Source: Planoprotostelium fungivorum
Taxonomy: Eukaryota > Evosea > Variosea > Cavosteliida > Cavosteliaceae
Direction: 5' to 3'
Assembly (NCBI GenBank): GCA_003024175.1
Contig: MDYQ01000021.1
Location: 186,001 to 250,000, forward strand
DNA: 64,000 nucleotides
Position numbers and translations under genes: made by a program. Shown one piece after another: positions 55,727 through 64,000 of this stretch (positions are counted from its first letter, which is position 1; every line of letters begins with the position of its first letter). Below the pieces are notes generated by a model. The model did not search any database, had not been told where the DNA came from, and saw nothing but the letters and a program-made list of their open reading frames with translations.

Positions 55727-57181
55727 TCACTCGTAGCTTATGGATTCTCTTTTATTCACATAATATACCAAGGTCCGTCCATGTATTCTGCTGTGTCCAT
55801 TGTCAGACTTCTTTCTTCTTACCGATCTTACCGCATGTCCCAATCTTTCCATCAATCCTTCCTCGTAAGCATTCCACGTGCTCGATTCCACCTGATGTTG
55901 ATCCATACCTCTTCCTTCCCTGCCTCTCCATTGTCTGAATGCAAACAACTGGAGGATTCTGGCGGGTGATCTGACTTGCAGCTCTCTGTCATTTAACTGG
56001 ATTCTCGCTGGGATATGCAGGTGATTCCTCTTGATCTCACTGTCCAGGTAGTGTAATGTATCGCCCATTGGATCTGTTGATAACAGAGGTGTGTTGTCGT
56101 ACTCCTGTATCATCATCAGAAAGATCGTGGCGATCATCATCACATGCTCCATCTCCTCTGTCATCATCTCTTCCAGACTCTTCCTCTTCTTCAGTCTCAA
56201 TCTCTCTATGAACCTGAACGACGTCACGTGACATGCTACTCTGAATGTCACCTGTCGTCCTCCCTCTCGCTGGCGTCTGTCGTGAACCACAGCATGAAGG
56301 TGTATCTCCTCCCCCTCTGTATACTCTCCACTTCGTGGACGTTCGTGGCATCGCTGGTATAGAATACACTCCTTCCTGTTTTTGTTCATGCTGGATCATC
56401 TGCATCATCACCTTCTTTGGGGAGGATCTTCTGAGGTCGATGGTCACCCACCGTGGAGGAATCACGAAAGACGAAAGCTCCACCCACGAAATCGATCTCT
56501 TCGTGATGAGCCTCACACATGAGTCAGATGGGATGGAAGATGGCGTAGTCACCTTCTCCTCCACGGAATCGTTAAGATAGCAGGTGACGGAGTAGTGTCT
56601 CTGCTTCAGATAGGTGCGATTGCTATCGTGGTGCATGGCGATGTTGGAACCTGTGAGGGTGAGGTGGAGGATGGGATAGTGGTTCACCATCGTGCCAACA
56701 GGTGAGAGAACTCCATTCGGTGTGCGTTAGAAATTGAATGTCGAACAATTCCTCCAATCTTGATTGGACACGATCTGATGAACATGTCACGCGGGGAGGA
56801 ATGGTGCCCAGATTCTAGATCTGAAAGAGCATATCACCTCTGGCTCTAACAAACGGAATGAGATGTTGCGGATTTTGGGCAATGATCTGTGGGAATGAAT
56901 TGGACGGTTCTAGGATCACTGTCACCTCTCTCATGGTTGCAGTGGTAACACCTCTTCTGTACCCTGTCACACCATTTGATCTTTGGATGTAGATCAACTC
57001 TCGACATTCTTCAGGAGTGAACAGATCTTCGATAATGTGCCGTGTCCCTCTGAGATCTCTCGGTTTCGACTCGATGTGAGATACTCAACTGTATGACGGT
57101 ACCTTCAGGCACACCTCCAACCTTAAAAGGTCAGTCTCCATCGAATCCGTCTGAGAGATCTACCCCTTCGTGTTCATCCAT
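55727..57181 (-). CDS. 2-oxoglutarate/Fe(II)-dependent dioxygenase (prolyl-hydroxylase type)
   Basis: An early exon (RHIIEDLFTPEECRELIYIQ) opens like P4H enzymes. Then VTTATMREVTVILEPSN and LEELFDIQFLTHTEWSS-type segments, then the metal-binding core HYPILHLTLTGSNIAMHHD with the HxD-type pair, followed by RTYLKQRHYSVTCYLND. Next GGAFVFRDSSTVGDHRPQK and the distal His block ATNVHEVESIQRGRRYTFML with WFTTDASERED; the RGRRY Arg would bind 2-oxoglutarate. The C-terminal part is helical (MTEEMEHVMMIATIFLMMIQ) and ends with VRRKKSDNGHSR. Such enzymes hydroxylate prolines or lysines in proteins, using Fe2+, O2 and 2-oxoglutarate. The ATG at 57181 (MDEHEG) is only a candidate start; I could not resolve the first intron. 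Confidence 0.75.
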
Positions 57182-57276
57182 CACAGATGACCGCTGCGTG
57201 ATTCGTGTATCGATCGAAATGATCAGCTGCCTCGTATTTTATTGGTGAAAAGGGTCGAGAGGACAATGAATATTTA

Positions 57277-58564
57277 TTACACGAACATCTCTCCCATGGC
57301 CTTAGTCATGATGGTCTTTCGCACGGCCTTGAATATGAGATCAATGTTCTCCGTGTCGATGGCGCATGTAAGATGGGGGAATGTCTCGTGAGGTGATTGG
57401 TTCTTCTCCAAAAATCTCTGGATGATGAACGAGCTGGCCGCTCCAAAGTCGGGGCCACCTGCATCTCTTCAGTCACCCTCCACTCGTGCTCCTCTCACCA
57501 GTGTAGTTGGGGAAACAAGTGGTCAGCGGAACTCTCTTCACCTTCTCCTCGAAGAGATCCTTCTTGTTCAAAAAGAGAATGAAGGGGACAGTTCTGAACC
57601 ATTGGATGTTGGACATCTCTTCAAACAAGAGGAGCGATTCAATCATGCGATTCTGCGACTCGTCCTCTCTCAGCTTCTGATCGTACTCGTTGAGAGAAGC
57701 GCAGAACAACACGGCAGTGACCGAGTCGAAGCAGTGGATCCATCTGTGAGCGTGAGCGTTGTAGACGTGCATGACGGTACGTACTTTCGTCTCTCACTGC
57801 GCTGGCCTCCCACGTCTACCATGCGGAAAGAGCAGTCGGAGAAAGTGAACTCTGCCTCTTCTATACCAGTGGTTCTCACTCTGGCTCTCAGCACATCATC
57901 TTGAGTCGGTTGGTAATCGGCAGACATGAAGCGGTCGAGATTATCAAAGAAACTGTCCAGGTCAACTCGATACGTTTCTCCTCCGTCTCACTATTTGGCG
58001 GAATCGTTGAGTTGGTATGCTTCGTCTCTCTTTTCGTATACGGCTTGGATGCCTTCATCTTGCCACAGGGCCTTGATGTCCTCTCCAACTTGTTGGTTCC
58101 ATGCGTCACCTCCGGCGGGTACTCTCGAGATGCGCTCTCTCCTCTTCTGTTACATCCCATATCAGACGCACATCGACACGTGTCGGGTGAGACTTACTGC
58201 GTTCTCGGGGTCTTTGAAGGGAATCTCCAGTTGGTCCATGGCGTAGATGATGGTCTTCATCTGAGTGATGCAGTTTCCGTAGATGATGTATTTGTATGTC
58301 GCCAGCTCCTCGGGGGTGTAACCTCCGTTCAGTTGGATAATCTTCATTTGCTTGAAGACGGTACTCTTTCCAGATTCTCCAGTTCCTACAGCGGATCTTC
58401 AGACCAAATGTTATGAAAGATAGGAGATGTAGGGTGGTCGAATACGCACCGAGTAAAAGGAGTTTCACTTGTGTGGTATACTTTTTCTTCTCAGCGGCCA
58501 AAATCTTCTCGACATCTTTGTTTCGCTTTCCATCCTTACCACCATCACTCGCACAACAGGCCAT
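57277..58564 (-). CDS. Heterotrimeric G-protein alpha subunit
   Basis: Start at 58564 ([20 protein letters not shown]). G1 spans an exon join (LLLLG + [15 protein letters not shown]); then [18 protein letters not shown] in the helical domain, [20 protein letters not shown] (switch I, R and T present), [18 protein letters not shown] (G3/switch II with catalytic Gln), [30 protein letters not shown] (NKKD, G4) and [20 protein letters not shown] (TCA, G5). All nucleotide-binding motifs are intact, so it is probably an active GTPase switch at the plasma membrane under a GPCR. Two oddities: residue 2 is Ala, so N-myristoylation is not expected, though two Cys may be palmitoylated; and the last residues are KAMGEMFV rather than the common NL-x-x-(C/G)GL-type tail that reads receptors. 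The stop overlaps AATAAA. Confidence 0.92.
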
Positions 58565-59274
58565 GTTTATGTATTGTTTCTGAACCCCTGTATCTGCCAT
58601 ACATCAGATGGATTAAGAGATTGAAAGGTCTTTGACTTTATAGTGCAGAGATATCAAGGATCTTGCGATACCTCGCGATTTAACCTCTCGAGGAGGTATG
58701 AGACTATATTATATCTCCCCTCCGGTCTATGCAAGATGGGAGATTATGAGACGGGTAGAGTCTATACGAATGGATAACACCTACCTCCACCAAAGCTCTA
58801 TACGTGAAAGCAGGTTAATGAGCCGCTGCCAACCACCACTGAAAAACCTCCACGAGACTGAAAATAGGTAATCTCAGAGTAAGCATTGTCAGCCAACAAG
58901 TTGGAAAACAAGGTGATGGCGCCAACGGATAAATTCTTCTCTGTTTCCACCGATCGGAAAAAACGGCCCACTGAACGCCAACATATACAACAGGAAAGCT
59001 CTTACACGTCCACCTTTCACGACCACATTAGGCTTCCTGTCTATAATAAAGGCCGTACGAAACATCAACTTCCAATTTAAACATATAATACGACTCTTGT
59101 ACGTCCATCATTTGGAGACATGTTTGACTTACTTGAACCGCTAAGTGTCGTCCATCGAACAAGGACAGATCTTTTCGCTCTTCGCAATCCCAAGTGACGC
59201 ATGGTGGTTGTAGAGTAAATCGAATCATCTTTTTATGTTATCGTATCATCAGGTATAGCTTGGATGGGATCACC
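58565..59274. other. Gap between divergent G-alpha and SUMO-motif genes
   Basis: 710 bp holding both promoters. Short frames only, no recognisable element. The length is larger than most gaps here, in keeping with a regulated G-alpha promoter, but that is speculation. Confidence 0.45.
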
Positions 59275-60734
59275 ATGTCTGTATTCCAACATCAATTCGC
59301 TATAAAATCAGCGAAGACACCACCGGCTCGTCGATCCGGAGCATTTCACACTCAGCCTCTTCCTTCTAAGACAGATGAACGAGTGAAAGACCGTTCAGAG
59401 AGACCAGATGTATCCATTTTGAGGACACCAATCAGTGTCACACGAGATGAAGGAAAAACATCAGCCAATCTCGAATACAATCTGATGACACAAGAGCCAA
59501 TACCGTCAACAAGCATTGAGGTAACGAATCTTTTTAACTGGACTGATTGAAACAAGACAATCATTGAATCATCTGCAATGACACACGATGATGAGGGAGA
59601 AGACGAATCGAGAGAAGCAGAGAATGACAGATCGATCAGCCCATATCGCACTCTTCTACGCTCACACAACAGCTGGTCCAATCCGAAGAGACCGAGACAT
59701 TCGCAACGTCTGATCGAGGCGACCGATTTGATTCTACCACCACACGATACTTCACTCGAGATCACGCCTGCGAATCGATCCATCGTGGTAGTTGAAGAAA
59801 TAGATCTCACACGTGATACAAGTGACATCCCAAGACACGATTGGTCAGAAACCAGCGAGAGATTCCATTGGAAGGTATACATGCACCAACATCATCACCA
59901 TCTGATGCCATTTTACAGACACCCCCACCACCCGTGCGTGATTTCTCCAGAGCTCTTTCGAACGGAACGAATCTCAGTAGAAATCTCGCGGAAGCCTTAG
60001 ACTTGTCCATGGAAGGTGTGTCTCATCATGCACCTGTGATGCTCAATCATCACAGAACCGATCTCCCACGATGTTGTTGTGTCACATGAGTCAAGAGAGG
60101 AGCCCGAATCCGATGCGGAGGAAGATGACAACGATGAAGGGATAGAAGGCAACTGTCCTTTCCTCCTCCCCCTCTTTGAGCACTGTCGAGAACACATCGG
60201 CCTCGATGATGGGACGACCCGAGACATTCTGATCCGAAAGGTGTGATGACGATGATGATCATCTCGCACATCACCGACACATAGAAGGGAAAGTGGGATC
60301 CATCCTTCGAGAAGCTCCTCATGGATCACGATCACCTCTTACGAGTCATGAACTCCCTGCGAGGCATCTACCGCACGCTCTGCACCATCTCTCGCAAGAG
60401 AAAGTTTTGCATCAGATCACTGCAGAGGCTCTTGGGACAGAATCCAAGAGAAGACATCACGAGAGAGTTCTTTCGCATGTGGAAACACAATCCAATGGCA
60501 TCCATCAATGAAACGCATGTGAAGGCAAAGGAGGCGGTGGAGAGAAGGGAGAAGGAGAGGGAAGAGAGAGCAAAGTGGAGGGAAGAGGAGATGAAGAGGA
60601 CACTGAAGGAGAGGAGGGAGAAGATGAAGAGGCAGATGGAGGAGAGGAAGAGGAAGCAAGAGGAGACGGAGAGAGAGAGGGAGAGGAAGAAGATGAGGGA
60701 GGGAGGGCGGAGAGAAGAGATCGAAATCTTGTAA
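59275..60734 (+). CDS. Unrecognised protein with SUMO-interacting-type motif and basic coiled-coil C-terminus
   Basis: Start at 59275 (MSVFQHQFAIKSAKTPPARR). The N-terminal half is polar and disordered, and contains SIVVVEEIDLTRDTS. The hydrophobic run next to acids, with a VxEEIDLT core, is a good SUMO-interacting motif. An exon near 59950 adds RDFSRALSNGTNLSRNLAEA. The last long exon (from about 60290) begins FEKLLMDHDHLLRVMNSLRG, continues IYRTLCTISRKRKFCIRSLQ and RLLGQNPREDITREFFRMWK, probably a helical domain, and ends in a 70-residue Glu/Arg/Lys-rich single helix (EKEREERAKWREEEMKRTLK). Probably nuclear, judging by the motif and basic charge. No family is recognised. The exon around 60080-60230 is uncertain. 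TAA stop followed by A. Confidence 0.5.
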
Positions 60735-60865
60735 ATCATAATATAGAACGTGTACAGATGTGATGATGACATGAAGATGGAGGGGTTGTCGGGCGATCGT
60801 CTATCATGACAGGTCAGAAATGGAAGTATCGAATACGATGAGGTATCGCTCTCAACAAATTTTCT

Positions 60866-61430
60866 TTATTGGCTTCCCACACGATCGCGAGGGATCAGTC
60901 TGTATCGTCATTCAACCATCATCGCATCGTTCTATCTCTCACCTAAGTTCAGAACCGTGCTTGAGGAAAATGTTTCCTGCGGTCTGTTGTGGGTTGATTC
61001 CGATTCCATCGTTTGTGATGATGGCACTCGTCGCTGCGGGGACATTAAACTCCTCGGCGGCAAACTTGAGGACAGCAGTGAACGGTGTGTTTTCTGGGAC
61101 GTTCACACTATCTCGTTCATCAGAAGACAGACATCCAATGTGTGGAGACTCATGATTTGAATGAGGTCCACTCACACTCTGTATGGGAGCTTGGGGTCGG
61201 AGGTGAGGGTGATCTTGAATGTCACTTTGGTCTTTGAGGCCTGTGGTGCCTGGGTGGTTGCGGCTGGTGCCGTTGAGGTCGTTCCTTCTGTGGCAGACCT
61301 TGGCGCATCATATTCAGTCTATCGATCAGTCGCATGCACCTCACATCGCGATCTGGTTGATTTGACGACGATGCGATGTTGGAGATGAAGGGGTCTCGTT
61401 GTAAAATGGAGTCAAAATTCTTCCCGCCAT
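60866..61430 (-). CDS. UFM1: UFM1 ubiquitin-like modifier precursor
   Basis: Ubiquitin-like protein joined to ribosomal protein uL24 and other targets in ER quality control. The core reads [60 protein letters not shown] and [15 protein letters not shown], then the last exon [10 protein letters not shown]. The precursor ends VG-SQ, so a UFSP-type protease must remove two residues to expose the conjugating Gly, as with human VG-SC. The N-terminus is longer than in animals: a frame from the ATG at 61430 ([20 protein letters not shown]) leads through an intron into [20 protein letters not shown]. That second Met codon is itself split AT|G by the intron. The TAA stop sits in AATAAA. Divergent from CDC45 with 51 bp between starts. 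Confidence 0.92.
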
Positions 61431-61481
61431 TTTTCGTTACACAAATTCAAACATCATCGAAGAAGGCAGTCGAGCGCCAAC

Positions 61482-63617
61482 ATGTATATCTCCATATCAC
61501 AATTGGAGGGTGAGATCACTCGAACGAAAGATTCAGAACATCTGATGGCCACAGGTGCATTCAAGCTCATCAAATCGGAGAGCTATAAGTTCAAGCGAGA
61601 CTTGAATGACCCCAATGCAGAAGGGAAAGTTCTCATCTTTGTGTCACACGATGCAGACTCCCTCTGTGCAGCGCAGATCCTCTCTTCTCTCCTTCAGAAC
61701 GAGTTCATCTCTTACATCATACGCCCTGTATCTTCATTCGAGGAATTGGTGAGGTGCTGTCGAGACGACATCGACAATGAGACCTTCTCGGTGTTTCTCA
61801 TCAACTGCGCTGGATCCATCCCCGTCCTACAATATTTATCCATCCCTCTGCACGTCACTGTTTACATCTGCGACTCACACTTGCCTTTACACCAACAGAA
61901 TTTAGACGATCAACAACAGGTTCGCGGTGAACGGTATCATCGATCAGACTCATATGAGACAGGTTTTGGTGTTACCGACAGATCTGTACAGTGGTGAAGA
62001 TGAAGATGACAAAGAAAATGAAGAATCCAATAGTCGACGGTCCGATGTCGGGTCGTACTACGGAATATCTGTGAGAAGCCCATCACATCTCACATCACTT
62101 CATCTTTCTTGTCGTTTTAGAAGATGTCCTGCTGCGATGAACCTGATGTCCACTCAGGCTTCGAGGATGATGTACGAGATGAGCGTTCAGACGAAGAAGG
62201 CAAACTTGGAACACTTATGGTGAAAAGAGAGACGAGAGGAATTCTAAACAGTTCAGGTTGGCCATTGTTGGTTTCACATCTCAACACGTCCACCACCGCA
62301 TGGACGATGACATCTACGAGAGGGAGTTGAATTACTTCCGTCAGGCCAACTCTGAATTTGCACGTGATTCTCAATACGAGAGAGAATCCAGATTTGACGA
62401 CACGATATTGTACGGGAAAGACTTCAAGTGAGTTACAAAGATGATGGTGTGATCGATGATCACGATCTCATGGAACTCAAGATTTCCTCTGTACCGACAC
62501 TGGACCTTGTACGACAGCATGTACCATTCCACTTATGTCGCCAGTCGATTGGGTGTATGGACAGGTGACTGACTGATCTTCGAAGTCGACTGAATGAAAC
62601 AGAATCTGGAAAGAAGAACCTGAAGACCATCTTGGTGAGATTGGGTGAGTGGTCACCTAAGAAAGAGAGTTGAAGGCAACAGGTGTACCTCTCGACGAGT
62701 GCATGAACAAGTGGAGCGTCATGAACACGCAAAACAAGGCCATCGGTGAGTTTTCTTCGAGATCTCCACTGAATCACCTCAGTGACCGAGGGAATGCAGG
62801 AAGTAGCTTCCTCTTACGGTTTAGAAAACCTCACCGTCAAATCGTTCTACAAGGTGAGATCGATCGTCTACAACGAGGTGACCCCCTCAGAACTTGGGAT
62901 ATCGCCTGCAAGTGTCCGCCTCCGACGTTGCCATGGCCGTCGAGGCCCTCCTCTCCTCTGGTCTAGAACCTTCGAAGAACTTTTGGAAGGCCTTCGATGC
63001 CCTGCGAAGCAGCGACGCCAACTCTTCCGTCTTAGAGGCCGGCATCGAATCTGCCATCCAAGTCCAGCAGGTGTCCGTCTCTCTTCATCTTCCATTGACA
63101 GACGCAGGCCATCATCCGGCAGGGAACTCTCGTCATCGAGAAACAAGTGTTGAACCACAGCGGACCCTTCCGCTACGCTTTCATCAACAGCGCCATGGAC
63201 TGCAACCTCTTCATCTCTCCTTCACCGCTCGTCAGGCTGGGAGAGTACATCAAGGAGATCGTGACGGTGAGAGATAGAGAGGGAGAAGATTGATTTGGAT
63301 AGGAATACGGGAAGAACAAGCAGAAGAAGCTGCAGAAGAAACCTCTCGCCCTGCTGTGCTTCGATCCAGAGAACGACTCGTGGGTCGTCGCAGGTCTGCC
63401 GCCCACGCCAGCCAGCAGCTCGAAGAAAAAGTGAGTGAGAGATGAAGGGAAGAGAGTGACGTAGAGCAGTAAGTTTGGATACGCGCTGGAGCACGCGGCG
63501 TCGAAGACGATGAGCCGTATATCGTCACACAGTTTCGATCCGGCCCTGTTGTCCATATTGAAGGGGGACATCAAGATGTTCATGGATTATCTGCACACTC
63601 CCGCTCGCAATGAATAA
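61482..63617 (+). CDS. CDC45: CDC45 replication-initiation protein
   Basis: Subunit of the CMG replicative helicase, needed for origin firing and fork movement in S phase. Start at 61482 (MYISISQLEGEITRTKDSEH), close to the yeast opening (MYYGISQF). Then the DHH-like fold: KVLIFVSHDADSLCAAQILS, FISYIIRPVSSFEELVRCCR, ETFSVFLINCAGSIPVLQYL and HVTVYICDSHLPLHQQNL (DSH in place of DHH), followed by an acidic linker with EDEDDKENEESNSRR. Later exons read KNLKTILVRLG, VPLDECMNKWSVMNTQNKAI, VTEGMQEVASSYGLENLTVK, SASDVAMAVEALLSSGLEPS and NFWKAFDALRSSDANSS, ending SILKGDIKMFMDYLHTPARN. All family regions are present and about seven introns are short. The TAA stop is inside AATAAA at 63613-63618. Confidence 0.9.
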
Positions 63618-63737
63618 AACCGAGCTGATGGTGTAGATGATCGAGTTACATTGTCATTGAGAAGAATGTATATGACAGGATGAAATGAACATCAAGTGCA
63701 CGAGATGATCATAACGGAATTCGAGACTAGCTGTTGT

Positions 63738-64000
63738 TTAAGCAGCTGTTGTTATATGATTCATTTCTTCGACATCAGTTCTGAGTGCCTCCACCTTTTG
63801 AATATACCTCCCAGGTATTGTCAATAGTCCGATCTGTCTCTCTGTGATGTGAGGCCCATCGTCTTCTGAGAGATTTCAGCACAGAATCATGGATGATCGA
63901 CCCACCATTCCTCGATTGCGTCTCTGTGGCATCAGAGAGAACAAAGTTTTTTCCCTTATCTACGCATACGAATGATCCACAAAAGAAGCGACCGTCACTG
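63738..64000 (-). CDS. NAA38: NAA38/LSMD1-like NatC auxiliary subunit, partial (cut by window edge)
   Basis: The C-terminal part of an Sm-like protein. An exon entering from the right edge reads DGRFFCGSFVCVDKGKNFVL followed by SDATETQSRN. A short intron (GTGGGT to CTCTCAG) leads to EDDGPHITERQIGLLTIPGR and YIQKVEALRTDVEEMNHITT, stop TAA at 63738. The pattern DGR-x3-G-F-CxDK-x-N and R-x-IGLLTIPGR-I-K-E matches NAA38 (LSMD1), the small subunit that joins NAA30 and NAA35 in the NatC N-terminal acetyltransferase on ribosomes. In LSM proteins the last block is the Sm2 motif; the IPG form is characteristic of the NAA38 branch. The N-terminus lies outside. It converges with CDC45 across 120 bp. Confidence 0.82.

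Overview
The window is nuclear DNA from a gene-dense, free-living unicellular eukaryote. About 27 protein genes on both strands fit in 64 kb, nearly all split by short GT-AG introns. The introns I could pin by reading frame are 38 to 45 nt; a few longer ones are filled with simple repeats. Coding sequence carries eukaryote-wide housekeeping genes (MED14, CDC45, RTEL1, GBF1, TFIIIC subunit 6, UFM1, UBR-type ligase, mitochondrial L4). It also has a G-alpha subunit, a mucolipin-like channel, TKL-type kinase sequence, an Asn/His-rich protein and a CEP78-like centriolar protein. This mix suggests an amoebozoan or similar amoeboflagellate; the assignment is an inference from gene content, not a match.

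Layout. 1-3.5 kb: a partial unknown gene, a GPI-type surface protein, a tiny membrane protein and mitochondrial ribosomal protein L4. 3.6-9 kb: MED14, a GAF-domain protein, a His/Asn-rich protein and a GNAT acetyltransferase. 9-13.7 kb: a TKL pseudokinase and a CAP-C/SEC-C fusion. 13.7-16.4 kb: a gene-free block with a 0.77-kb duplicated, palindrome-bearing repeat. 16.4-29 kb: a TVP18/Flower-like protein, a mucolipin-like channel, a CCDC57-like coiled-coil protein, an EGF-plus-multipass membrane protein, an unrecognised gene, a DUF4336 protein and TFIIIC subunit 6. 29-44.4 kb: RTEL1 helicase, GBF1-type Arf-GEF, class II DnaJ, mitochondrial Obg GTPase and a ZNG1/CobW metallochaperone with an extra membrane tail. 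44.5-64 kb: UBR-type E3, CEP78, a type II membrane protein, an UNC93-like transporter, a 2OG-Fe(II) oxygenase, G-alpha, a SUMO-motif coiled-coil protein, UFM1, CDC45 and, cut by the right edge, NAA38.

Genome style. Neighbours are packed very tightly: 11 bp between the convergent DnaJ and Obg stops, 51 bp between the divergent UFM1 and CDC45 starts, and a shared CATG carrying both the UBR and CEP78 start codons. In at least seven genes the TAA stop lies inside or overlaps an AATAAA hexamer, so the stop may also serve as the polyadenylation signal. RTEL1 seems to carry its start codon alone in the first coding exon. I saw no rRNA, tRNA, CRISPR, virus-like element or recognisable transposase. 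There is no operon-like pathway cluster; several genes serve replication and genome upkeep (RTEL1, CDC45) or the centriole (CEP78, CCDC57-like), but adjacency alone does not show joint function. Exon joins were inferred by eye from frame, splice sites and family similarity, so internal boundaries are approximate.
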